Shown one piece after another: positions 35,947 through 43,929 of a stretch of 64,000 bases of DNA; the first letter of the stretch is position 1; each line of letters starts with the position of its first letter. Source of the stretch: WRHT01 sp031550525 (GTDB lineage Bacteria > Desulfobacterota > Desulfovibrionia > Desulfovibrionales > Desulfovibrionaceae). Both the position numbers and the translations under genes were made by a program. Under the pieces are notes generated by a model that was not told the DNA's origin, made no database searches, and saw nothing but the letters and a program-made list of their open reading frames with translations. Location of the stretch: contig JAVBON010000023.1 in the NCBI GenBank assembly GCA_031550525.1, forward strand, positions 1-64,000. The letters are read 5' to 3'.

Positions 35947-35975
35947 CGCGCTCCGGGGTGCTGCCCCGGAGCGCG
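35947..35975 (-). terminator. Candidate terminator of the TonB operon
   Basis: CGCGCTCCGGGG pairs perfectly with CCCCGGAGCGCG around a five-base loop, about 120 bases after the TPR gene stop on the minus strand. The T-run is weak. Confidence 0.5.
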
Positions 35976-36093
35976 CTAGTTTGAATTAATGCTTTATGCC
36001 CTTCCCATGTTGTAGGCGGTAGCTGGTTTCGGTCATGCCCGATGGCAAGGGCGGCATGCGCGTGGCATGTTCAGGGAGTTCGCGTGGTTCGGC

Positions 36094-37377
36094 CTAAATA
36101 CCGGCATAGTGATTCTGTGTTGCGTCCTGCCCGCGCCGGCTCACTGGCGTGCCTTCGGCGTGGGAGGCCAGTTTTTTGTCCATTTCGGCTATTTCGGCCT
36201 CAACTTCCTCCATGGCTTCTATGGCGCTTATGGCTTGGGCGGCCTGATGTTTGAAGCCGCTTTTATCGTTGGTAAGCTGGCTGAAGGAGTTTTTGGCCGC
36301 CTGCCAGTCGCGGTTTTCCCAAGCAACCATGCCGGCCAGCAAATTGCAGCGGTCGGTCTCTTTGCCTTTAATTAGGGCCCCGGCGCTGAAGGCGCGCTGG
36401 GCGCTTTTAAGCTCGCCCAGCCGGTAATGGGCCATGCCTTTTATGAGATAAAGCTCGGGCTGCGGTTTTTTGGCGATGAGCCCGTCAATGTAGTCAATGA
36501 GCTGTGCCTGACGATTGGCGCGCAGCAAGGAGCTGATATACACCTTTTCCTGCTCCTGACTGGGCGGAAGGAGTTTTTCCACCTCCAACCCGAGTATGGG
36601 GGCCTGGGCGTAGCGGTACATGCCGGAAAGCTCCCTGCGGTCGCGCTCCGAGGCTTCAGGCAGGCGGGCCGCTATATCAAGGGCGGCGGCCGCCATATTA
36701 TGCCTGTTCAAACGCAGGCGGGCGTAAGCCAGACTTTTCCAGTTCCGGCGTTTTTCCGGCTCCATTTCCACCAGAGTGAGCAAATACCCTTCGGCGTCGC
36801 TCCATTTGCCCAATTGCATGCAGTTAACGGCGGCCAGGTTAACCCAATCTGGCTTTACAGCGGGTTGGGCCAGCACTTTTTTTACCGTTTCAAGGCTGCG
36901 GGAGTATTGTTTGGCAAAATAAAAGCATTGGGCGGCGGAATAGGCGTAAGTGGGCGCGGCGGAGGCCTGCGGCTCCAGCGCGTGGGCCTTTAAAAAGCAA
37001 TCTCCGGCCTGCTCGAAGCGCTCTTCCTGCAGCAGGGCCACACCCAGGTTAAGATGCAAGGCCACGTACTCCGGCGAAACGGCAAGGCCTTTGCGAAAAA
37101 CGGATATGGCCTTTTTGTTGTCGTCCATGCGCATATGCGCCACCCCATAGAGAATGCAGCCATACGGGTGAGGGTTATCCCGCTCTTCAACCTCGGCCTG
37201 CAAAAGCGCGGCAATTCCTTTATAATCGGACTGCTCAAAAAACTCGTTGGCCTTGTTAAAAAGAGTAAACTGCGCCGGACTAAGCGCATCAGCGCCGGAG
37301 GCCGCAAAAACGCCGGGCGCGCAGATGAGCGCGAACAACAAAAATAACGGCGGGAGTTTATAAAAAATACGTGCCAT
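36094..37377 (-). CDS. TPR-repeat protein of the TonB system
   Basis: A 427-residue exported protein with a signal peptide (LPPLFLLFALICAPGVFA) and a series of tetratricopeptide-like helical pairs through about residue 350, then a coiled-coil tail. The start is the ATG at 37377, with GGAGG eight bases upstream; a TTG further up is less likely. A TPR protein following tonB is the normal last member of the TtpC-type (TonB2) operons of Vibrio. It probably acts in the periplasm on the TonB complex. A 180-base GC-rich gap separates it from tonB. Confidence 0.85.
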   Translation of the reverse strand: MARIFYKLPPLFLLFALICAPGVFAASGADALSPAQFTLFNKANEFFEQSDYKGIAALLQAEVEERDNPHPYGCILYGVAHMRMDDNKKAISVFRKGLAVSPEYVALHLNLGVALLQEERFEQAGDCFLKAHALEPQASAAPTYAYSAAQCFYFAKQYSRSLETVKKVLAQPAVKPDWVNLAAVNCMQLGKWSDAEGYLLTLVEMEPEKRRNWKSLAYARLRLNRHNMAAAALDIAARLPEASERDRRELSGMYRYAQAPILGLEVEKLLPPSQEQEKVYISSLLRANRQAQLIDYIDGLIAKKPQPELYLIKGMAHYRLGELKSAQRAFSAGALIKGKETDRCNLLAGMVAWENRDWQAAKNSFSQLTNDKSGFKHQAAQAISAIEAMEEVEAEIAEMDKKLASHAEGTPVSRRGQDATQNHYAGI

Positions 37378-37575
37378 GATTATATCCTCCAATTACTAAA
37401 CCCAAGTAAAAACCTAAACCTATCGAACCGCGCTGGCTCGCCACGTCCTGTGGCTCGCCCCCTGCGGGTCGTCGCCGCTCCGCTCCGGCATCCAAATTTG
37501 CCCTCCTGCGGATTTGTCGCTACGCCGGGAGTAAATACCGGCTTGCTCCGCTTCGCGGCTAAAACTTATAATTTT

Positions 37576-38256
37576 CTACTTGTCCAAGTTATACTCAACT
37601 GGAATTTCCACCTCGCACATTACGGCGCGGTTGCCGATTTTGCCTGGGGTGAAGCGCCAGCGTTGCACAGCTTCCAGGGTAGCCGCGCCGAAAATTTCCG
37701 TGTCTTCCCCCGGCAGCAGGCGCGTGCTTAGTATTTTTCCTTCTTTATCCAGCACCACGCGCACGCGCACCACGCCTTCGCGCCGCATGTTGCGGGCGCG
37801 GCGCGGGTACTGCGGCGGCGGCGCATGTACTATGCGCGGCTGCGTTTCAAGCTGGTGTACGCCAAACACGGTGTTGCCGCTCATGGCGGGCGGCGCGGGC
37901 ACGGCAATGCCCACGTCAAGATTGGCGTTTATGGTGTATTGAATATTCAGGGGCGGGGTTTCCACCTCCATGGGGTTATCCATCTTCACGTCCAGGCGCG
38001 GAATTTCCGTATCCAGCTCCAGCTCTATAATTTTCTTTTCCGGCTCTATGGGAATGGTATCGGCTATGAGCACGCGGTTTTTCTCGCCGGGCAGGGGCGG
38101 GTCCAGCAAGGCGCCGCCCAAAAACAGGCCGATGACGCAAAGAGCGAAGGTAGCCAGCACTCCGGCCAGTAGGCACAGCCCCCAGCGCGAGCAAAGGGCC
38201 GCGAGCTTTTCCCTGCCAAAATCCGGCAAGTTGAACATCTGGGCTGATGCGGGCAT
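37576..38256 (-). CDS. tonB: TonB energy-transducing protein
   Basis: A 226-residue TonB. It has one N-terminal membrane anchor (LLAGVLATFALCVIGLFLGG), a short periplasmic linker with few prolines, and a C-terminal TonB domain (PQYPRRARNMRREGVVRVRV, then EAVQRWRFTPGK). It links the ExbBD motor in the inner membrane to outer-membrane receptors. I take the ATG at 38256 behind AGGTGATTTTT; a GTG at 38265 overlapping the exbD stop is an alternative. Confidence 0.92.
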   Translation of the reverse strand: MPASAQMFNLPDFGREKLAALCSRWGLCLLAGVLATFALCVIGLFLGGALLDPPLPGEKNRVLIADTIPIEPEKKIIELELDTEIPRLDVKMDNPMEVETPPLNIQYTINANLDVGIAVPAPPAMSGNTVFGVHQLETQPRIVHAPPPQYPRRARNMRREGVVRVRVVLDKEGKILSTRLLPGEDTEIFGAATLEAVQRWRFTPGKIGNRAVMCEVEIPVEYNLDK

Positions 38257-38265
38257 AAAAATCAC

Positions 38266-38661
38266 CTATTCCTTGCTGGTGGCGACGCTTACGTTTTTAA
38301 CACCGGCCTCGCGGCAGCCGTCCAGCACCTGAATCATCACGCCGGTGTTGGATTTATTGTCCGCCGCTATAATAACCGCCCCTTCCGGCGCTTCAGAAAG
38401 AAAGTGCGACATCCATGAGCGCACGGCGCGCACGTCCAGCGTTTTGTTGTCTACCCACACAATGTTGTTGTGGTCTATGCTCACCACGACGGAAGGATTT
38501 TTGGATTCCGCCGTCTGCGCCACAGGGCGCTCCACATCCACACCGGATTCGCGCACGAAGCTGGCTGTAACCATAAAAAAGATCAGCAGAATAAAAACCA
38601 TATCGATAAGCGGCGTTAAATTAAGCTCAACGGCTTCATCCCGCCGGTTTCTACGCGACAT
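38266..38661 (-). CDS. exbD: ExbD/TolR-family biopolymer transport protein
   Basis: A 131-residue protein with one N-terminal membrane segment that contains the essential aspartate (LTPLIDMVFILLIFF) and a periplasmic domain. With ExbB it forms the proton-driven motor for TonB. The ATG at 38661 overlaps the exbB stop by 11 bases; an in-frame ATG upstream is possible but has no better ribosome site. Confidence 0.92.
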   Translation of the reverse strand: MSRRNRRDEAVELNLTPLIDMVFILLIFFMVTASFVRESGVDVERPVAQTAESKNPSVVVSIDHNNIVWVDNKTLDVRAVRSWMSHFLSEAPEGAVIIAADNKSNTGVMIQVLDGCREAGVKNVSVATSKE

Positions 38662-39247
38662 AACAGACCCCGCATTGTACATCCGATTTCTTTTCAATCC
38701 GCTCAATGTAGCGGAACACCCTCATTTGCAGCTTTTTGTGCAGGCGCTTAACGCCCTGCCCGGCCACCACGCCGATAACGCCCACCAGCAGGCCGCTTTG
38801 GGTGGTAAGCAATGCCTCTGAAATGCCAGAGGCAAAAGACTTGGTGTTGCCCACCCCGAAAAGCTGGATGGCCTCAAAGGAGTTGATCATGCCGGAAACC
38901 GTGCCCAAAAGCCCCAAGAGCATGGCAATGGAGCCGCAAAGCATTATGGATTTGCCTTCAACGCCCAAGCGGGCCAGAAAGTTTTTTCCCAGTTCCTCGC
39001 CAAGGCGCAGGTTCAGCTCCGGCACGGTGCAGCGCGAGGCGCAGTATTGGGCCAGAAGCGCGTTAAGCCCGCTATCTGGCGCGCCCCCTCCGCCCTTGCG
39101 GCCACGGCTGAAAGACTGGTTGAGCGACCAGTACACGCAAAGGGAATGCGCGAGCAGGGCGAACATTACTATGCTGACCGTAAAGATGGGGTACATGTAT
39201 AACCCGCCGTTTCGCAGCATCTCAAAGACTTTATCGAGTATCCACAT
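38651..39247 (-). CDS. exbB: ExbB-like MotA/TolQ/ExbB proton channel
   Basis: A 198-residue three-segment membrane protein with the MotA/TolQ/ExbB domain at its C-terminal half (SIAMLLGLLGTVSGMINSFEAI and ALLTTQSGLLVGVIGVVAG). It is the pentameric partner of ExbD. It lies 12 bases after the longer ttpC gene, which carries a second ExbB domain. This pairing is the hallmark of TtpC-dependent systems. Confidence 0.9.
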   Translation of the reverse strand: MWILDKVFEMLRNGGLYMYPIFTVSIVMFALLAHSLCVYWSLNQSFSRGRKGGGGAPDSGLNALLAQYCASRCTVPELNLRLGEELGKNFLARLGVEGKSIMLCGSIAMLLGLLGTVSGMINSFEAIQLFGVGNTKSFASGISEALLTTQSGLLVGVIGVVAGQGVKRLHKKLQMRVFRYIERIEKKSDVQCGVCYVA

Positions 39248-39259
39248 ATCGGGCGCGCC

Positions 39260-40777
39260 TTACCGCCGCTCGTCCCGCCCGGCGCTGGCGCGGGCTATAA
39301 GCACGGCTCCTTTTTCTTCCATGTCATCCGCAAGGGAAGAAACGCGGCGGGAAAGGGCGAAGTGCAGAAACATAAGCGGAATGGCAACGCACAGGCCCAG
39401 CTCCGTGGTTACAAGGGCCACGGAAATGCCGCCGGAAAGCAGCTTGGGGTCGCTGTTGCCAAAAATGGTTATTATGTCAAAGGTCGAGATCATACCGGTA
39501 ACCGTGCCCAAAAGCCCCAGCAGCGGGGCCACGGCGGCGGCCACGGCAATAAAGGCCACGCCTTTTTCCAACGGGGTAAGCTCGCGCATAATGGCCTCGT
39601 CGCGGCATTTTTCCATGCTGGCTATGCTTTCGTTGCCCCATTCGGCCAGCATATGCGATAGCACGGAATATACAGGCACGCCCGGCTGTTTGCTTTTTTC
39701 AAGCAAAGCCTTGGCGTTTTCCAGCCGGTTGCCGCGCACCAGGTGAAAAAACTCGCCCAGCACATCCTGGTTGCCGAAGCGCACGCGCAACAGCCGCAAG
39801 TATCTGCACAGGCCGAAAATAAAGGCCACCGCGCCCAGGCCGAGAATGGGCCATATAAGCAGACCGCCCGCCAGAATATGCTCCAAAAAGCCTTTCTGGC
39901 CGGTAAAACGCCGGAATACCGAGCCTTCGGAAAAATCCGCAGGAAAAGCCGTGGCTCCGGGCTCAAAAGAGGCCGACACAAGTTTAAGATAATTTGATGG
40001 AATCTCGGCCTGCACCTGCAAAAGCCGTCTGCCGCCGTCAACCGCCTGCAAATACATGCTTTGACCATCAGCAGCGCGCGCGGCGGAGAGAAGGCTCCCT
40101 ACCCGCAAAATTTCCGCGTCTTTATGGGTGCCGTCGGGTAAAGTCACCTGCCCCGGCTTTATGCTTACGGTACTTACATGTGTAAGCTCGCTAAAAAGAA
40201 TGCCGGTAACGGACTTGATGTCGTCATAAGAAGGAAAGCTGTTTGAGCCCAAAATGCGCGTCACGGTATCGCTCATGCCGGGGTCAAGCGAGGCGTATGG
40301 CGCATAGGCCAGACGCTCGCGTATAGCGCCGGAGCTAAGGCGCACCGCCCCTTCCAGCGCCTTGCGGCTGGACATGTCTTCTTTCTCTATGGCCTCAAGC
40401 GCGGCCAGCCTGGCCATTTGCGCGGCGTATTCGGCCTGCATGGCCACAACTTCTTTTTCAATGAGCGCTTTTTCAGATTTAAGAGATTTCACGCCCGCCG
40501 TAAGGGTCTGCCTGTCTTTGGCCATCTCCTGCAAGGCGGCTTCAGCCTCGGCATTGGAAAAACGGCGCAGGGCCTCAACTTCGCGCATCATGCGGTTAAA
40601 ATCTATGGCGGGTTTGGCTTCTTCCGGCCTGTTGGTGGCGGAACCACCCCCGCGTTGCGCCTGTTCCTGCCCACGCCCGCCCGGCCCGCGCTCGGCGGAC
40701 TGAGCCTGCCCGCAAAAAAGCGTAAGTAAAAACAGCAAAGTAAAAAAAACGGAAATATTTCTACAGGCGGCGTTCAT
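39260..40777 (-). CDS. ttpC: TtpC-like fusion: coiled coil plus MotA/TolQ/ExbB domain
   Basis: A 505-residue protein with a signal peptide (FFTLLFLLTLFCGQAQS) and a periplasmic region starting with a predicted coiled coil (residues about 50-140). The C-terminal ExbB-type channel domain has three membrane segments (ILAGGLLIWPILGLGAVAF, GLLGTVTGMISTFDI, VALVTTELGLCVAIP). In Vibrio TonB2 systems TtpC is required besides ExbB2/ExbD2. The start overlaps the previous stop as TAATG. The order here (DUF3450, ttpC, exbB, exbD, tonB, TPR) is the same as in those operons. Confidence 0.88.
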   Translation of the reverse strand: MNAACRNISVFFTLLFLLTLFCGQAQSAERGPGGRGQEQAQRGGGSATNRPEEAKPAIDFNRMMREVEALRRFSNAEAEAALQEMAKDRQTLTAGVKSLKSEKALIEKEVVAMQAEYAAQMARLAALEAIEKEDMSSRKALEGAVRLSSGAIRERLAYAPYASLDPGMSDTVTRILGSNSFPSYDDIKSVTGILFSELTHVSTVSIKPGQVTLPDGTHKDAEILRVGSLLSAARAADGQSMYLQAVDGGRRLLQVQAEIPSNYLKLVSASFEPGATAFPADFSEGSVFRRFTGQKGFLEHILAGGLLIWPILGLGAVAFIFGLCRYLRLLRVRFGNQDVLGEFFHLVRGNRLENAKALLEKSKQPGVPVYSVLSHMLAEWGNESIASMEKCRDEAIMRELTPLEKGVAFIAVAAAVAPLLGLLGTVTGMISTFDIITIFGNSDPKLLSGGISVALVTTELGLCVAIPLMFLHFALSRRVSSLADDMEEKGAVLIARASAGRDERR

Positions 40778-41589
40778 TAGCGTACCCCCTGCACGGCCGG
40801 AATAACGGCAAAGTCGTAAAACTGCTTGGTTTGCGCCATCATTTCAATTTTCTGCACGGCCTTAAGGGCGTCGCCACCAATGGAGACAAAACCGCCCCGC
40901 GCTGCATCCCACACGCCGCCCCGCGCTCTATCCATGCTAAGGCAGTAGTAGGCTACCCGCCCCGCGCATATAAAAATCAAATCTATTTCCTCTCCATCCA
41001 GCTTGCCCGTGCCTGTGGTTACAAGCAGTTTTTTGCCGTATTCCACCTCGGCGTTCAGCCCTTCGGCAAAACGGCGGTATTTCTCGCCGATATTTAGTTC
41101 TGGGTCATCAAGGCTCTGGCGTAAAAATTTTATGCGGTTATGCCGCTCTTCAGGCAGAAAAGGCAGACTGCCGCGCACGCTTTCGTCCAGCCGGTTCAAA
41201 TCGGCCAGCAGGCTGTTTTCCAGTTCCAACGCGACCACGGCGTAATTGCCCTGATCCTGCTCCATTTTGGCTATCTTGGCGTTATTGGCCGCAATGTACC
41301 TCGCTAGCTTGCCTTTTTGCAGCTCAAGCCATTGCAACTCGTACTTGAGAGCGCGGGCGTCCTCCAAAAGCGTGTCCCGCTCGGCATTCCAAGCCTCCAG
41401 CCTGCGCTGGGCCGAGGCCTCGGCATTAACGGCTTCGGTCACGTTACGCTCAAGGGCGCGGCCAGACACGGGGGCCGAGGCGGCCGCCCGCGCAGGCGCG
41501 GGCTGCCCGCAAAGCAGCGCAAGGCAAACCACAGTAAACAGCGTGGCGGCAAATAGCTTTCGCCCGCTTTCAGCAATAGCTTCCGGCAT
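40777..41589 (-). CDS. DUF3450 periplasmic protein of the TonB system
   Basis: A 270-residue exported coiled-coil protein (signal segment LFAATLFTVVCLALLCGQPAPARA, heptad-rich helix about residues 40-130) of the DUF3450 family. This family regularly heads TtpC-type TonB operons; its molecular role is not established. I start it at the ATG at 41589. It is the first gene of the six-gene operon and lies behind a possible Fur site. Confidence 0.85.
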   Translation of the reverse strand: MPEAIAESGRKLFAATLFTVVCLALLCGQPAPARAAASAPVSGRALERNVTEAVNAEASAQRRLEAWNAERDTLLEDARALKYELQWLELQKGKLARYIAANNAKIAKMEQDQGNYAVVALELENSLLADLNRLDESVRGSLPFLPEERHNRIKFLRQSLDDPELNIGEKYRRFAEGLNAEVEYGKKLLVTTGTGKLDGEEIDLIFICAGRVAYYCLSMDRARGGVWDAARGGFVSIGGDALKAVQKIEMMAQTKQFYDFAVIPAVQGVR

Positions 41590-41630
41590 GTTTGAACCAA
41601 CCTTTAAAATAGCTTGAAATTTATAGATTT

Positions 41631-41645
41631 TGATTGTGATTATCA
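41631..41645 (-). promoter_or_regulatory. Possible Fur box upstream of the TonB operon
   Basis: On the minus strand TGATAATCACAATCA has the 7-1-7 architecture of a Fur site, with five of seven positions symmetric, within an AT-rich stretch about 45 bases before the DUF3450 start. Iron control of this operon would match the strong box at the receptor locus. Confidence 0.5.
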
Positions 41646-41745
41646 TTTTAAAAAGGATTATATCCGACACGAAATTATGTCAACAAGCAAAAAGACATTA
41701 TTGTCACCGTACAGGCAGGCAGCTAAAAAGAAAGCCAGACAAAAA

Positions 41746-41790
41746 TTAAAACCTGAAAAGTCTTTTAAAGTGAGGCTTTTCAGGTTTTAA
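41746..41790 (-). terminator. Terminator of the fliJ-motE unit
   Basis: TTAAAACCTGAAAAG pairs perfectly over 15 bases with CTTTTCAGGTTTTAA and is followed on the minus strand by AATTTTTG. It lies between the end of motE and the TonB operon promoter. Confidence 0.8.
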
Positions 41791-41882
41791 AATCTGTATG
41801 CGGTTTTGCGGGCTTCTCCACACTCACCGCAAGAGGCCATGCCCACTGCCGCGAGTGTAAAGGAGAGCGTATTGAATGCTTC

Positions 41883-42644
41883 TTACTCCAAAGGCATCTG
41901 CATTCTCGCCAAGGCCTCGGTAAGACGGGCGGCTTTTTGCGGGCTGGCGTAGGTGAGTATTTCCCCCGCCTGTCTGCCGCGCATGCCCGCCAAAACTCTG
42001 ACGGCTATCTTCTCGTCAAGGGTTTCCAGCACTTCGGCGGCCTGGCGCGATTTCATGTTGGAGAGCACGTCCACCAAATGTTTGTATTTTTCGCCTTTGG
42101 TTTCTTCGGCGTCTTTAAGCATGGTTTGCAGGCGTATCTCCAGCCCCTGCAACTGCACAAGGCGGGCGTCCAGCTCTTTTTCAAGCGCGCGCAGGTCTTG
42201 CTCGCGGCGGGCCAACTCCTCTTGCTTGCGGTTAAGGGCCTCTAGGGTAAGGCTGTTGGGAGCCGCCGGAGCCTGCTGCGCGGCCGGGGCGGCGGTAGTG
42301 GCGGCAAAGGCCATGCCGGAGGCGGCGCGGGGCTGAGCCTGCGCTGGCGCGACAGCCGTGGACGGAGCGGAAGCGACAGCAGGAGCAACAACGCCGCCGG
42401 CAACGGGCCGAGCTTGCGTGGTATTGGCCGCCTCTGTGGAGGCGGCGGCAACAGCAGCGGGCTGGGTCTTTTTGGCGCTCACACCGTGCAGACCTTGCGC
42501 CGAAGGCAGAAAGGAAGGTATGGAAACAAACGGCTCCACCAGCACCACGGCCAGCAGACAAATTTTGAAACCCACCAGCAGCAGCAGGAACTTGCAGAAC
42601 TTAGACGGCTTTTTTCTTGTATCTGAGGGTTGCTGTCTCATCAT
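41883..42644 (-). CDS. motE: MotE-like flagellar protein (MgtE N-terminal domain)
   Basis: A 253-residue protein: one N-terminal membrane segment (FLLLLVGFKICLLAVVLV), an alanine/proline-rich linker, a coiled coil (about residues 135-175) and a C-terminal MgtE-intracellular-N domain with repeated helical units (SRQAAEVLETLDEKIAVRVL, GRQAGEILTYASPQKAARL). MotE-type proteins act as periplasmic chaperones of the flagellar stator MotC in epsilonproteobacteria; delta relatives usually sit beside fliJ. It overlaps fliJ by about 44 bases. Function by analogy only. Confidence 0.75.
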   Translation of the reverse strand: MMRQQPSDTRKKPSKFCKFLLLLVGFKICLLAVVLVEPFVSIPSFLPSAQGLHGVSAKKTQPAAVAAASTEAANTTQARPVAGGVVAPAVASAPSTAVAPAQAQPRAASGMAFAATTAAPAAQQAPAAPNSLTLEALNRKQEELARREQDLRALEKELDARLVQLQGLEIRLQTMLKDAEETKGEKYKHLVDVLSNMKSRQAAEVLETLDEKIAVRVLAGMRGRQAGEILTYASPQKAARLTEALARMQMPLE

Positions 42645-43035
42645 TTTCCCGCTGTTCTCTGAGTTTTTCTTCTTCAACATAACGCTCCGCCTGTTTATCC
42701 TTAAGCTTGTCCAGCAGTTTACGTTCCTGCGCCTTTATTACCAGGTCGGCCTGGCAACGGCTGACTTCTTCTTTCAACATAACCAAACGGGCATGGGATT
42801 GCTTGATATCTTCTTGAAGCGCCTGTATAAAACTTGCGGTAAGCCAGCGTTTGTTAGCGTCGCTGATATTTTGATACAACGCGTCTTGCTGCCTAACAAG
42901 CTCATCTTGCAGGTTACGGAGGCGAATTTCCTCATTTTCCTGCGCCTGTCTGGCCCCTGCCAGGGCCTGCATGGCTTGCTCTTCAAGCTGCTTGCGGTAA
43001 TCGAGCACCTTTTCAAGCTTAAAATTGAATGCCAT
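42601..43035 (-). CDS. fliJ: Flagellar export protein FliJ
   Basis: A 144-residue, almost wholly coiled-coil protein beginning AFNFKLEKVLDYRKQLEE, the typical FliJ start, with long charged heptads. FliJ is the soluble stalk and escort component of the flagellar type III export ATPase. The start is the ATG at 43035; the frame is open further upstream without conservation. Only motE accompanies it; other flagellar genes are elsewhere. Confidence 0.85.
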   Translation of the reverse strand: MAFNFKLEKVLDYRKQLEEQAMQALAGARQAQENEEIRLRNLQDELVRQQDALYQNISDANKRWLTASFIQALQEDIKQSHARLVMLKEEVSRCQADLVIKAQERKLLDKLKDKQAERYVEEEKLREQRENDETATLRYKKKAV

Positions 43036-43375
43036 TTCCCGTCCCCAAATTACATCATAACTACCCGGCGGCGACATTTTTTTTGACGTCCGGCCGGAAT
43101 CACCTGACTATATGCAAAAAGAATGCCTAGTGTATTTATAGAATAATTTAAGCATGTTATATACACAGACAATACATTAGGCCTTTTGAGTGTTGGAAGA
43201 TTGGCGCGGAATAAATTGCACCGTCCCCAGGCCATATTTCATGCGGCTTGCCTTGCTTATTAACCCGCTTTGCCCACATGCCCCCCATTGTTGACACGCT
43301 TTACCCGTTATGCCAGCATACCCTTAATATTTTGCATTAAAAAACCGTATTATAACTATTATTCAGGGAGATGGC
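43036..43375. promoter_or_regulatory. Divergent intergenic region, fliJ / membrane protein gene
   Basis: About 340 gene-free bases. A TTGACA hexamer (43290-43295) lies about 80 bases before the plus-strand gene, but no good -10 follows at normal spacing. I could not place a flagellar (sigma-54 or sigma-28) promoter for fliJ with confidence. Confidence 0.35.
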
Positions 43376-43879
43376 GTGATCAAATTGAAAAAAACAGGCA
43401 TGCGCTGCCTTAAAATAGCCCATCTGCTCACTTTTTGCTGCTGGCTGGGCGGGGCCATGGCCATGGTTATGCTTAACCTTTACAACCACGCGGCAATAAA
43501 AGAAGGCATGCTTTACGGTATGAACATGTCCAGCCATCTCATAGACATATGGATTGTAGTGGCCTTTGGGGCCATGGGCTGCCTTTTTACCGGCCTTGTA
43601 TTCGGGCTGTTTACGGTGTGGGGCTTTTTCAAGCACAAGTGGATAATAGTAAAATGGGCGCTCACAATACTGTGCATCCTCTCCGGCACCTTTTTTCTTG
43701 GCGAATACGAAGAAACAATGCTGGACCTGAGCGGCAGGCTGGGCAACGCAGCCCTTGACGACCCTGCTTACCTGACCACAAAAGCCAAACACCTCTACAT
43801 GTCGCTGGCGCAAATATGCGCCCTATTCTTTATGCTCTGCGTATCCGTATTCAAACCCTGGGGCGGTAAAAAGCGCTGA
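43376..43879 (+). CDS. Small four-helix membrane protein (DUF2269-like)
   Basis: A 167-residue inner-membrane protein with four hydrophobic segments (IAHLLTFCCWLGGAMAMVML, HLIDIWIVVAFGAMGCLFTGL, WIIVKWALTILCILSGTFFL, SLAQICALFFMLCVSVF). The arrangement resembles DUF2269 or the copper-resistance-D fold, but I cannot name a function. The start is GTG at 43376 behind AGGGAGATGGC. It stands alone; the downstream 640 bases hold only repeats. Confidence 0.75.
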   Translation: MIKLKKTGMRCLKIAHLLTFCCWLGGAMAMVMLNLYNHAAIKEGMLYGMNMSSHLIDIWIVVAFGAMGCLFTGLVFGLFTVWGFFKHKWIIVKWALTILCILSGTFFLGEYEETMLDLSGRLGNAALDDPAYLTTKAKHLYMSLAQICALFFMLCVSVFKPWGGKKR

Positions 43880-43929
43880 TTAAGCGCCACAGCCATGATC
43901 AGCCCAGCGCCAACCCGCGCAAACGACCT

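Noticed and set aside
43290..43318. TTGACA as a sigma-70 promoter
   Set aside because: No convincing -10 hexamer at 16-18 bases spacing.
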